DNA of 64,000 bases from the NCBI GenBank assembly GCA_019638805.1, contig JAHBTA010000003.1, positions 310,001 to 374,000 on the forward strand, in the 5' to 3' direction. The position numbers and the translations under genes are program-made. Of this stretch, positions 33,727 to 44,680 are shown in pieces (position 1 is the first letter of the stretch; every line of letters starts with the position of its first letter). This stretch comes from Microbacteriaceae bacterium. GTDB lineage: Bacteria; Actinomycetota; Actinomycetes; Actinomycetales; Microbacteriaceae. The notes under the pieces were generated by a model. That model saw only the letters and a program-made list of their open reading frames with translations. It had not been told where the DNA came from and ran no database searches.

Positions 33727-34305
33727 GTGACGCCGAAGCCCCGCTACCGCCGCACCACCCCCGACACGCAACCCCCGAAGGCGCCGACGCCTGGGAGCAG
33801 TGGGCCGGTCAGAGTTCCGGTGGTGGAGTTCGTCATCGACGCGGACGGGGCGATGACCGTCACCGTGGACAGTGTGCCGCATCTGCCGGAGCCGTTCGCA
33901 CCGGGCTGGCGGCGCGAATCCTTCCCCACGATCCTCGACGCTCTCGCTGCCCGATACCGCACGCCCCTGCGGGTTCAGGTTAGGGAAGCGGACGGATCGA
34001 TGTTCACCGACATCATCACCCCACCACGCGAACGCCCCACACCCAAGCCGTGGGAACCGCCAGCACCGGAGAAGGTTGCGCTGCCGGTGCCGGCGGCCCG
34101 GCCCGTGCTGCACCAGGTGGAGGGGGCAGGGTTTGTGCCGGGTGAGGATGTCGCGATCGCGATCATCCACGTCCACTCCGATGCCAGCCCCGACGGCACC
34201 GCCCGCGCCCTCCTCACCGCCGAACAGGTCGCCGTCGCCGCCACGGGTGAAGTGATCCTCCTCGGCCGTATCTCTGGCACCCTCACCATCAGCAGGCTGC
34301 CATGA
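33727..34305 (+). CDS. Hypothetical ICE protein upstream of the coupling protein
   Basis: Predicted 192-residue soluble protein with a basic, proline-rich N-terminus and two small beta-rich halves (VEFVIDADGAMTVTVDS; GEDVAIAIIHVHSD). The GTG at 33727 has a good GGAGAGG site at 9-base spacing and is preferred over an ATG 39 bases upstream. It overlaps the VirD4-like gene by ATGA, so it may be a partner of the coupling protein. No domain recognised. Confidence 0.55.
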   Translation: MTPKPRYRRTTPDTQPPKAPTPGSSGPVRVPVVEFVIDADGAMTVTVDSVPHLPEPFAPGWRRESFPTILDALAARYRTPLRVQVREADGSMFTDIITPPRERPTPKPWEPPAPEKVALPVPAARPVLHQVEGAGFVPGEDVAIAIIHVHSDASPDGTARALLTAEQVAVAATGEVILLGRISGTLTISRLP

Positions 34306-36119
34306 GCACACCCAGGCAGGGTGGGCCGCTCGGTGATGAGCTGGCGAACCTCGGCATCATCGCCCTGATCGCTGCCGCTGTCCTGACCGTCATTCTTCGC
34401 GCCGCGGGCTCCATTGCCGCGTGGGTCACCGGGATCGGACAGCCGACCGGTGGCATCGACGCAGGCCTCGGTGTGCTTCTGCGCCCTGCTGATCCAGGAA
34501 GCGCGCTCGGTGCCGACGGTCTCAACCCCGTCGCTTACTGGCTCGTCGCGGGGCTCCTGATCGTCGCTGTCGGTGCAGCGGGTTTGTGGGTGTGGCGAGC
34601 GTTCCTGGAGCACAACCGGCGCACGAAGGTCGACGCGTATCGGATCGTGGGGATCGCGACTCGCACCGACGTCGCCACCGCGGCATCAGCGAAGTCGCTG
34701 CTGCGCCGCGGCGGGCAGCTCCGCCCGTCCTTGGCGAAGCCCGAAGCGCAGGACGTGGGCTATCTGCTTGGCGCCTCACGCGGCGTGAGCGTGTGGGCGA
34801 GCGTGGAGGACTCGATCCTGCTGATCGGGCCACCCCGTTCCGGCAAAGGTCTGCACGTGGTCATCAACGCGATCCTCGACGCCCCCGGCGCGGTCGTCAC
34901 CACCTCCACCCGTCCCGATAACCTCACCGCCACGCTCACTGCCCGCAGCACCGACGGGCGGCCGGTCGCGGTGTTTGACCCGCAGCACCTGGCCGAAGGT
35001 GTCCCGGCGGGGCTGCGGTGGTCGCCGATCCGTGGGTGTGAGGACCCGTTGACGGCGATGGTCCGCGCCACGGGTCTTGCTGCCGGCACCGGCCTGTCCG
35101 CTGGTGGTGTCGAGGGCGGTGACTTCTGGGAAGGGAAAACCCGCACCGCCCTTCAAGCCCTTCTCCACGCCGCAGCGCTCGATCACCGAACCCCAGCCGA
35201 ACTGTTCCGATGGACCCTCGACCCCGCAGCAGCCTCCGATGCCGTCGCGATCCTCACCGCCAACCCAGAGGCTGCAACCGGGTGGGCAGACTCTTTGCAG
35301 GCGATGATCGACTCAGACCCCCGCACCCGGGACTCGATCTGGCAAGGCGTCTCGCTCTCCCTCGCAGCCCTCGCCGACCCCCGAGTGCTCGACGCCGTGA
35401 GCCCAGGACCGCACGAGCAGTTCGACCCGGAAGAGTTCTTACGCAAGCGCGGCACCGTCTACCTCCTCGCGACCGGGGCGGGGGCGAACAACAGTGCAGC
35501 GCTGGTGTCGGCGTTCGTGGAAGACCTCGTCGAAGCCGCACGCCGCCTCGCCGCACGCTCACCCGCGACCAGACTCGACCCGCCACTGCTCCTCGCCCTC
35601 GATGAGATCGGCAACCTCGCCCCGCTCCCATCCCTCCCCACACTGATGGCAGAAGGCGGGGGTACGGGGATCACGACGATGCCCGTGCTGCAATCCCTCG
35701 CCCAGGCTAGAGAGAAGTGGTCGGACAACGCCGCGGGCGCGATCTGGGACGCCAGCATTGTGAAGATCATCCTCGGCGGAGCATCCAACAGCCGCGACCT
35801 CCAAGACCTCACCACGTTGATCGGAGAGCGAGACGAGATCACCGACTCCACCACGATCGGCGACCACGGCTCCCGCACCGCACAACGCTCCATCCGCCGG
35901 GTAGCGATCATGCCGCCCGACGTGATCCGCACCCTCCCATTCGGCACCGGCCTCATCCTCCTCCGCTCAGCACCGCCCATCGTCGCGAAGCTCCGTGCCT
36001 GGACGGGGCGCAAGAACGCGGACGAGCTACAGACGCAGCGCCGTGATGTGGAAAAGCTGCTGCAACACGACACCCCTGCACAGAGCGGCAAGCAGGGGGC
36101 CGTGGGCGCACCTGAGTGA
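34302..36119 (+). CDS. VirD4/TraG-type conjugative coupling protein
   Basis: Predicted 605-residue membrane ATPase. Two N-terminal membrane segments (about residues 17-45 and 77-100) precede the motor domain with Walker A GPPRSGKG (about 176-183) and Walker B LLLALDEIGNL, then the conserved GGGTGITTMPVLQSLAQAREKW segment and a TraM-recognition-like C-terminal region (ILGGASNSRDLQDL). It delivers the relaxosome to the secretion channel. It overlaps the upstream gene by ATGA; the SSB gene follows. Confidence 0.9.
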   Translation: MSTPRQGGPLGDELANLGIIALIAAAVLTVILRAAGSIAAWVTGIGQPTGGIDAGLGVLLRPADPGSALGADGLNPVAYWLVAGLLIVAVGAAGLWVWRAFLEHNRRTKVDAYRIVGIATRTDVATAASAKSLLRRGGQLRPSLAKPEAQDVGYLLGASRGVSVWASVEDSILLIGPPRSGKGLHVVINAILDAPGAVVTTSTRPDNLTATLTARSTDGRPVAVFDPQHLAEGVPAGLRWSPIRGCEDPLTAMVRATGLAAGTGLSAGGVEGGDFWEGKTRTALQALLHAAALDHRTPAELFRWTLDPAAASDAVAILTANPEAATGWADSLQAMIDSDPRTRDSIWQGVSLSLAALADPRVLDAVSPGPHEQFDPEEFLRKRGTVYLLATGAGANNSAALVSAFVEDLVEAARRLAARSPATRLDPPLLLALDEIGNLAPLPSLPTLMAEGGGTGITTMPVLQSLAQAREKWSDNAAGAIWDASIVKIILGGASNSRDLQDLTTLIGERDEITDSTTIGDHGSRTAQRSIRRVAIMPPDVIRTLPFGTGLILLRSAPPIVAKLRAWTGRKNADELQTQRRDVEKLLQHDTPAQSGKQGAVGAPE

Positions 36120-36166
36120 CAGAGCACCCCAAGCCGTGGGGTCCCGAACATCACCAGGAGAGTCCA

Positions 36167-36628
36167 ATGACCATCCACACACAAGAGTCCCTGTCCGGGT
36201 TCATCGCTTCCGAACCCCACCTGTCGTTCACCGAGAAAGGTGACGCACGGCTGTTCGTGAAGATCGGGCAGGAGCACTACCGTCGCGAAGACGACGGATC
36301 ATTCACGCAGACCGAGACCACCTTCCACGACCTCGTCGCGTTCCGGAAGACCGCCGAACGCGCCCACCAACGATTCGCGAAAGGCGACAAGTTCGTCGCC
36401 GAAGGTTACACCCACCACTACGACCGCACCGACGACAACGGGCAGACCGTCATGGCCGAGGAATTCGTCGCAAAGAAAATCGGACACGACCTCGCCCGCA
36501 CCCGCTACACCGTCGACCGGCCCCGACGCACCCCGGAGTCCGACTCACTGGATGCCGGGCTCGAAGACTCGGCGTTGTCTCCTGGCACGCCGCGCCGCAC
36601 CTCTGCTGCTGCCGCGATCGGGAGGTGA
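36167..36628 (+). CDS. ssb: Single-stranded DNA-binding protein of the ICE
   Basis: Predicted 153-residue OB-fold protein (SGFIASEPHLSFTEKGDARLFVKIG at the start; TTFHDLVAFRKTAERAHQRFAKGDKFVAEG in the middle), the pattern of bacterial SSB. The acidic C-terminal tip typical of cellular SSB is missing; it ends basic (TSAAAAIGR). The ATG follows AGGAG; an upstream in-frame GTG overlapping the coupling-protein stop is less likely. It would coat transferred strands, fitting the ArdC/primase/DprA set. Confidence 0.8.
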   Translation: MTIHTQESLSGFIASEPHLSFTEKGDARLFVKIGQEHYRREDDGSFTQTETTFHDLVAFRKTAERAHQRFAKGDKFVAEGYTHHYDRTDDNGQTVMAEEFVAKKIGHDLARTRYTVDRPRRTPESDSLDAGLEDSALSPGTPRRTSAAAAIGR

Positions 36629-36637
36629 GGACGGATC

Positions 36638-37246
36638 ATGGCCGATGAACTGCCCGACACCAGTGAAGTCGATGCAGGTGAGGTGGCGGAGGACGAGTTC
36701 GATGAAAGCTACGACCCCGACACCGACACCCCCGGCACCCAGGGCGAGGATGAGTCGGGGCCTCCGGGGCCGGTGAACTGGAACCTCCTCACCGCCGACG
36801 CCGCAGAAGAAGAATGGCTCGCGCTGAACGAATGGGTGCATTGGCTCCGACACACCTACGGCCTCCCGGTCGCGGTGATCCCTCCGTTCTGGCACCGCCA
36901 CCCGGAGCTGGTGTGGGAGCTGTCCGCGCTGCACATCCACTGGCTATGCGCGATCCACCCCGAAGCCAAAGGCTCCGCGATGCTCGTCTGGCACCGCGAC
37001 TTCACCGAAGCCCAAGAACGCCTCCGACACTGGACCGCCGCCTGCGGCACACGGCTGAACACCGACCGCCCGACACGTCGCATTGCCTGGCCCGGCGAAC
37101 CTGACCCCGATCCCGTCGAAGACATCCGAATCCCGAACCGTGAGGAAGACTTCGTGGAGCACATGCACGCCGATGTTGAATCGCGTCGCCATACCGAGGA
37201 TCAGTTCATCGCAGGTCTCGTGCTGAGTACCGGAGAAGTGCCGTGA
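36638..37246 (+). CDS. DUF4913 family protein
   Basis: Predicted 202-residue protein with a strongly acidic N-terminus (residues 1-45) and a compact domain rich in Trp/His (WLALNEWVHWLRHTYGLP, VIPPFWHRHPELVWELSALHIHWLCA), the signature of DUF4913 proteins found widely on actinobacterial plasmids and ICEs. No function is known. It ends at a GTGA that also opens a 29-codon frame. Confidence 0.75.
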   Translation: MADELPDTSEVDAGEVAEDEFDESYDPDTDTPGTQGEDESGPPGPVNWNLLTADAAEEEWLALNEWVHWLRHTYGLPVAVIPPFWHRHPELVWELSALHIHWLCAIHPEAKGSAMLVWHRDFTEAQERLRHWTAACGTRLNTDRPTRRIAWPGEPDPDPVEDIRIPNREEDFVEHMHADVESRRHTEDQFIAGLVLSTGEVP

Positions 37247-37332
37247 GCACGCACGAGTGGCGGCACGGTGAGGATCGATGCTTCAACCCGAACCTCCACG
37301 CGGCAGAGGTCATCGACCATGCAAACCAGTAG
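37243..37332 (+). CDS. Possible 29-residue small protein or gene remnant
   Basis: A short open frame starting at the GTG in the GTGA stop of the DUF4913 gene and ending at TAG, 23 bases inside the 3' end of the convergent integrase gene. It is hydrophilic with several histidines (THEWRHGEDRC). It may be a real coupled small protein or the start of a gene cut off by the integrase module; there is no independent support. Confidence 0.25.
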   Translation: MSTHEWRHGEDRCFNPNLHAAEVIDHANQ

Positions 37333-38500
37333 GCGCCAGATGTTGTTCGAGGATCTGTGCGGCTCGCGGGTCAACCATCCCGTCGGGTTCAATGTAGTGC
37401 ACGCGAGTGACCTCCTCCGAGCTGTGCCCGAGCGTCTCCGATGCAAGCCTGATGCCGGCTTCACGGTGAATTGTCGTTGCGACCGTTCGTCGAAAAGCAT
37501 GTGGAGTGACGCCCATGATTCCAGCTTCCTCAAGAATCTTCCGTAGCCGAGTGCGGACATTGTTCGTGCTGAACGGCGTCCCATTCCTGGTGCGGAATAT
37601 GAGCACCTCACCCGCCGGGGTTCCTTTCGCTTCCAGATGCTGCCGCAGGCACGCCACCGCGAACGCAGGCAGTGGGATTCGCCGATGCGAGGAGTCTGTC
37701 TTGGGGAACTCTTGTCGCTTTGGTCCTTGACCTTTGAAGTGCACGATCGTGCCGGTGATCTCCACGCTGGGTGTCTGCGCATCCAGGTCGAGATCGCACG
37801 CACGAATTGCAAGGACCTCCCCGATCCTCGCGGACGTGCCCAGCATCGTCTCAATGATGACTTCCAGTTGACCGTCTGGTTTCGGTCCCATCCGCTTCGG
37901 TCCACGTCGCCAGTTCGCGACCGCACGACGGATCGCGTCGACCTGCTCGATCGTGAGCGCCAACGGCCGCACCTTAGGCTTGTGAAGGCGCCGGGTGGAG
38001 AGCACAGGATTGGTGGGGATCGCGTCATACCTGGCGGCAAGACCGAGCATCAGACCGAGCACGACTTTTGCGTGCTTGGCGCGACTGTAGCTGACGGTGG
38101 AGGCCCGCTTGAGGAACTGATCGACTCGGCTGACACTAATCTCTCGAAGCGTGAAGTGCTCGAACGCGGCAAAGACGAGAGTGCGCATGTTGCGTTCGTA
38201 CGTGTCCTTCGTCGACGGCGCCAGACGGGTGTCGGCTTTCATGTCGTCGATCCAGAACTCCACCAATTCAGGGAAGGTGGTATCTCCGGTCAGGACCCCG
38301 GAGCCAGCCCGATGATCGCCACGCTTGGAGATGCGTTCTTTCAACAGGGTTGCCGCGGCGGAACGGGTCGCCGCGCTGGCTTCAAGGCGGCGCAGCTTCC
38401 CGTCCCAGTCGCGCATGTGTGTTCGGGCAATGAAACTGGCTCCGAATTTCTTGACAGTTATTTCGCCGAAAGTCCCGATCGGGGTACGTGGCCTAGCCAT
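37310..38500 (-). CDS. int: ICE tyrosine integrase
   Basis: Predicted 396-residue phage-type integrase. Residues 1-60 look like an arm-binding domain, about 75-165 a SAM-like core-binding domain, and the rest the catalytic domain with Arg in GTSARIGEVLAIR, HAFRRTVAT (HxxR), GHSSEEV and the tyrosine in RVHYIEP. It should recombine the element with the 3' end of tRNA-Ile just upstream of it. The excisionase-like gene begins 6 bases upstream. Confidence 0.92.
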   Translation of the reverse strand: MARPRTPIGTFGEITVKKFGASFIARTHMRDWDGKLRRLEASAATRSAAATLLKERISKRGDHRAGSGVLTGDTTFPELVEFWIDDMKADTRLAPSTKDTYERNMRTLVFAAFEHFTLREISVSRVDQFLKRASTVSYSRAKHAKVVLGLMLGLAARYDAIPTNPVLSTRRLHKPKVRPLALTIEQVDAIRRAVANWRRGPKRMGPKPDGQLEVIIETMLGTSARIGEVLAIRACDLDLDAQTPSVEITGTIVHFKGQGPKRQEFPKTDSSHRRIPLPAFAVACLRQHLEAKGTPAGEVLIFRTRNGTPFSTNNVRTRLRKILEEAGIMGVTPHAFRRTVATTIHREAGIRLASETLGHSSEEVTRVHYIEPDGMVDPRAAQILEQHLAPTGLHGR

Positions 38501-38506
38501 GCTGGC

Positions 38507-38719
38507 TCACCGCCCATCGGACGACTCGGCCTGCTCTTCGAGCCATCGCTCCACGTCCGCGACGCGGAAGCGCAACTCCCGACCAAAGCGATAGCCGCGG
38601 GGTCCGGTGCCAGCGGCCCGCCAGTCGTAGATGCGCTGGACCGGGACGCCGAGGTACTCGGCAAGCTCCTGCAAACTGATAAGGGGTTGAAGGTGTTCGA
38701 TGGGGTTCTGTCTGGTCAT
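38507..38719 (-). CDS. AlpA/MerR-like excisionase candidate
   Basis: Predicted 70-residue winged-helix DNA-binding protein: LISLQELAEYLGVPVQRIYDWRAAG, then RFGRELRFRVADVERWLEEQ. This is the pattern of small directionality factors (helix_turn_helix_17 type) that accompany tyrosine integrases. The frame is open to 38836, but the ATG at 38719 starts the recognisable domain. Co-transcribed with int. Confidence 0.8.
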   Translation of the reverse strand: MTRQNPIEHLQPLISLQELAEYLGVPVQRIYDWRAAGTGPRGYRFGRELRFRVADVERWLEEQAESSDGR

Positions 38720-38834
38720 GCCAAACAGGTGTCCCGGACTTCCCACCGCCGTATCCAGATGTCTCGAAACATCCACACAGGCAGGAGCCAAAATGGGCTC
38801 TTTTGCCGAGTAAATCGTGAGTTTTTCGTGAGGC

Positions 38835-38876
38835 AATCAAGTCTTGCTCCCGTGATGATCACGGATACCCTTGATT
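38835..38876. repeat. Nested inverted repeats beside the tRNA attachment site
   Basis: AATCAAG/CTTGATT (38835-38841 and 38870-38876) surround a 15-bp palindrome CCGTGATGATCACGG (38850-38864), 17 bases outside the tRNA 3' end on the element side. The position suits binding sites for integrase or excisionase. Confidence 0.5.
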
Positions 38877-38892
38877 TTCCCGCATTTTTCGG

Positions 38893-38966
38893 TGGGGCTA
38901 CCAGGACTTGAACCTGGGACCTCTTCATTATCAGTGAAGCGCTCTAACCGCCTGAGCTATAGCCCC
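38893..38966 (-). tRNA. tRNA-Ile (anticodon GAT)
   Basis: A 74-base cloverleaf: acceptor GGGGCTA/TAGCCCC, D-arm GCTC..GAGC, anticodon stem CTTCA/TGAAG with loop CTGATAA (anticodon GAT), T-arm CCAGG/CCTGG with TTCAAGT, discriminator A. CCA is not encoded. It lies just after the DUF3566 gene, its usual actinobacterial place. The element's integrase module begins directly at its 3' end, so the 3' half is probably the attachment core and is intact. Confidence 0.95.
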
Positions 38967-39036
38967 GAAACGGCCCGAAGGCCGTGCATCACTGTACCCG
39001 ACGGGCACGGCCCCGGACGAATCGCGGGGACGGCCC

Positions 39037-39444
39037 TCAGGAGTTCTGGAACCCGACGAGCAGGCCGCCGGTGAGCCGCACGCTCAGGTTGTACAGCAGG
39101 GCGCCGATCGCCCCGAGAACCGTGCCGACCACCGTGTTGAGCAGGGCCACCACGAGCGAGAACCCGCCGACCTGCACGAGCCCGAAGGTGTTGGTCACGT
39201 GGAAGTTCTCGTCGGTCAGGATGTCCTGCAGCGTGTCGTCGAGCTTGACGAAGATGCCGGTCGAGTTCAGCACGAACCACACGAGCACCATGGCCACGAC
39301 CAGGGCGATGCCTGCGCACAGCCAGAACAGGAAGGACAGCTTCACCACCGACCAGAAGTCGATGTACACGAGCTTGAGGCGCACCTGCTTGGTGGCCACC
39401 CGGCGCTGCTCCTTGCGCTGCAGCTTCTCGGCGACGCTGGTCAT
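39037..39444 (-). CDS. DUF3566 membrane protein
   Basis: Predicted 135-residue protein with two membrane helices (about residues 33-60 and 92-118), matching the DUF3566 family almost always found directly after gyrA in actinobacteria. It overlaps gyrA by ATGA. Function unknown; the fixed neighbourhood supports the call. Confidence 0.88.
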   Translation of the reverse strand: MTSVAEKLQRKEQRRVATKQVRLKLVYIDFWSVVKLSFLFWLCAGIALVVAMVLVWFVLNSTGIFVKLDDTLQDILTDENFHVTNTFGLVQVGGFSLVVALLNTVVGTVLGAIGALLYNLSVRLTGGLLVGFQNS

Positions 39445-42034
39445 TGCTCGGGGGTGTCCTTTCGATCCTGCGGCTCATCCGCCTGCGGCTCATCCACGGA
39501 GTCGTCCGCGGCATCCGCGTCCGCATCCTCGTCGGCCTGGCCGTCGAGGTTGCGCTCGCTGTTGCGGGCCAGCGCGATGATCTTGTCGTCATCATCGAAC
39601 CGGGCGAAGACCACGCCCATGGTATCCCGCCCCTTGGCGGGCACCTCGGCCACGGATGACCGTACCACCTTGCCGCTGGCGAGAACCACGAGGACCTCGT
39701 CGTCGTCCCCGACTATCAGGGCACCCGCCAGATCTCCACGGGATTCTGTCAGCTTCGCGACCTTGATCCCGAGCCCGCCGCGGTTCTGCGGGCGGTACTC
39801 CGTGACCGCGGTGCGCTTGGCGTAGCCGCCCTCCGTCACGACGAACACGGCGGCGGCACCCGCGTCGCTGTCCGCGGCCGTGGACACCACCGACGCGGTC
39901 AGCAACGAGTCGCCCTCGCGGAAGTGCATGCCGATGACCCCCGAGGTGGACCGCCCCATGGCGCGCAGGGAGTCCTCGTTCGCGACGAAACGCAACGACA
40001 TCCCCTGCCGCGACACGAGCAGGATCTCGCTGTCGTCCTCGACGAGCATGGCCGAGACCACCTCGTCGTCCTCCCGCAGGTTGATCGCGATGATCCCGCC
40101 CGTGCGGTTGGTGTCGTACTCGGTGAGCGCTGTCTTCTTGACGAGTCCGCCCCGGGTCGCCAGCGCGAGATACTTCGCCGCCTCGTAGTCGCGGATGTCG
40201 AGCACCTGTGCGATCTTCTCGTCCGGTTGCAGGGCGAGCAGGTTCGCGACGTGCTGCCCCTTGGCGTCGCGCCCGGCCTCCTGCACCTCGTACGCCTTGG
40301 CGCGGTACACCCGGCCGCGGTCGGTGAAGAACAGCAGCCAGTGGTGCGTCGTGGTGACGAAGAAGTGCTCGACCACGTCGTCGGCGCGCAACTGGGCGCC
40401 CTTGACCCCGCGACCCCCGCGGTGCTGCGAGCGGTAGTTGTCGCTGCGCGTGCGCTTGATGTAGCCGCCCCGGGTGATGGTGACGACCATCTCCTCCTCG
40501 GGGATGAGGTCCTCGACGCTCATGTCGCCGTCGAACCCGAGCAGGATCTCGGTGCGCCGGTCGTCCCCGTGCCTCGCCGCGATCTCGGTGAGCTCGTCGA
40601 CGATGATGCCGCGCTGCAGCTTCTCGCTGCCCAGGATCTTCTTGTAGCCGGCGATCTCGAGCTCGAGCTCGGCGAGGCGGTCCTGGATCTTCTGCCGCTC
40701 GAGCGCCGCGAGCCGACGCAGTTGCAGCGCGAGGATCGCGTCGGCCTGCAGCTCGTCCACCTTGAGCAGCTTGATGAGGCCGGCGCGCGCCTCCTCCACG
40801 TCGGGCGAGCGGCGGATGAGCGCGATGACCTCGTCGAGCGCGTCGAGCGCTTTGACGTACCCCCGCTGGATGTGCGCGTCGGCCTCCGCCTTCGCCAGCC
40901 GGAACCGGGTGCGCCGGACGATGACCTCGATCTGGTGATCGATCCAGTGCGAGACGAACCCGTCGATCGAGAGCGTGCGCGGCACGCCGTCGACGATCGC
41001 CAGCATGTTGGCGCCGAAGTTCTCCTGCAGCTGGGTGTGCTTGTACAGGTTGTTGAGCACGACCTTGGCAACCGCGTCGCGCTTGAGCACGATGACCAGC
41101 CGCTGCCCGGTGCGCCCGGAGGTCTCGTCGCGGATGTCCGCGATGCCGCCGACCTTGCCGTCCTTGACCAGCTCGGCGATCTTGATCGCCAGGTTGTCGG
41201 GGTTGACCTGGTACGGAAGCTCGGTCACGACGAGCTGCGTGCGGCCCTGCGACTCCTCGACGGAGATGACCGCGCGCATCGTGATCGACCCGCGGCCGGT
41301 CCGGTACGCGTCCTGGATGCCCTTGACCCCGAGGATCTGCGCTCCGGTCGGGAAGTCCGGCCCCTTGATGCGCTCGATGAGCGCGGCCTGCAGCTCGTCC
41401 TTGGTCGCGTCCGGGTGCTCGAGCGCCCAGAGCGCGCCCTCCGCGACCTCGCGCAGATTGTGGGGCGGGATGTTGGTGGCCATGCCGACCGCGATGCCCA
41501 CCGAACCGTTGACCAACAGGTTCGGGAACCGCGCCGGCAGCACGGTCGGCTCCTGGGTGCGACCGTCGTAGTTGTCCTGCATGTCGACGGTGTCTTCGTC
41601 GATGTCGCGGACTATCTCCATGGCAAGCGGCGCCATCTTGGTCTCGGTGTACCGGTGCGCCGCCGCCCCGTCGTTGCCCGGCGAGCCGAAGTTGCCCTGC
41701 CCGAGCGCGAGCGGGTAGCGCAGCGACCACGGTTGAACGAGTCGCACGAGCGCGTCGTAGACGGACGAGTCGCCGTGCGGGTGGAACTGCCCCATGACGT
41801 CGCCGATGATGCGCGTGCACTTGCTGAACGCGCGATCCGGACGGTACCCGCCGTCGTACATGGTGTAGATGACCCGGCGGTGCACCGGCTTGAGCCCGTC
41901 GCGCACGTCCGGGAGCGCGCGGCCCACGATGACGCTCATGGCGTAGTCGAGGTAGCTGCGCTGCATCTCCAGCTGGAGATCGACCTGCTCGATCTTGTCC
42001 TGCGGCGCCCCGTCGCCCGTGGTGGTGTCCGTCA

Positions 42035-42035
<1 letters not shown>
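39441..42035 (-). CDS. gyrA: DNA gyrase subunit A
   Basis: Predicted 864-residue DNA-breaking subunit of gyrase. The catalytic tyrosine is Tyr129 ([11 protein letters not shown]). The quinolone-determining region reads [14 protein letters not shown], with Ser90 and Asp94 at the positions of E. coli Ser83 and Asp87, so no common resistance change is present. Six beta-pinwheel repeats occupy the C-terminal third, including the GyrA-box-like [10 protein letters not shown]. The tail is acidic. Overlaps gyrB by TGATG. Confidence 0.97.
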
Positions 42036-44104
<2,069 letters not shown>

Positions 44105-44167
44105 TCAAGACCGGGGAAAACGCCTCTCTGGGGACTTTTCGCGGCGGGTTTGACCAGATTTGCCCAC

Positions 44168-44680
44168 TCACCCGTAAGTATCGCGTGGACCGCGCCCTGG
44201 AATCGCCCGGGGGCCGCGTTTCCAGGAGGGGGCGTCCGGTCCCAGGAACCGCACCGACTCGACCCCCGCGGCCGGGAAGCGGGCGGTGAGTTCGGTGACG
44301 ATCGCGGCCGACATCCTGCGCAGCTGGGTCGCCCACGGGTTGGAGTCGCAGCGGACCAGGAGCACGCCGTCGCCGATGCCGGCGGGCACCGTATGCGCGG
44401 CAGTCTCCTCCCCCACAATCTCGGGCCACCGCGCGATGACCTCGGCGCGTGCGATGGGCGACTCCCAGCCGAGCTCCGAGGTCATCGCGTCGAGCACGTC
44501 GCCGATGCCGCGCGGGTCGCGGCCCACCCCGTAGGGCGTCGTCGAGGTGTCGCGCGCGGCACGCGCCCGACGTCGCGCGTCGCGCGAGCGCAGGGCGGGA
44601 TCGCCGAACACCCGGCGGATGCGCTGGAACACCGCGATGTGCTCGGGGATGCCGGAGCCCTCGGCCTCGTCGTCGGTCAC
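44168..44680 (-). CDS. DUF721 family protein
   Basis: Predicted 170-residue protein of the DUF721/DciA-like group: ARWPEIVGEETAAHTVPAGIGDGVLLVRCDSNPWATQLRRM spans its conserved core (fold related to KH domains). Some family members load the replicative helicase, which would suit this origin-proximal position, but assignment as DciA is inference. The GTG start overlaps the recF stop (GTGA). Confidence 0.8.
   Translation of the reverse strand: MTDDEAEGSGIPEHIAVFQRIRRVFGDPALRSRDARRRARAARDTSTTPYGVGRDPRGIGDVLDAMTSELGWESPIARAEVIARWPEIVGEETAAHTVPAGIGDGVLLVRCDSNPWATQLRRMSAAIVTELTARFPAAGVESVRFLGPDAPSWKRGPRAIPGRGPRDTYG

Larger units (their letters stand above)
1..38893. mobile_element. Integrative and conjugative element (right part; left end outside window)
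   Basis: Everything from the left edge to the 3' end of tRNA-Ile reads as one integrated conjugative element. Its integrase and excisionase genes abut the tRNA 3' end, the usual attachment position for tRNA-targeting integrases. Its genes encode single-strand handling proteins (ArdC-like, primase-polymerase, SSB), a type IV secretion set (SCO6880, VirB4-like, TrbL-like, M23 hydrolase, coupling protein) and metal-resistance cargo. To the right the normal gyrA-dnaA chromosome begins. The left attachment site was not found in the window, and I see no relaxase, so the element probably continues to the left. Whether the metal genes at 1-3581 are cargo of the same element is inferred from their position. 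Confidence 0.85.
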
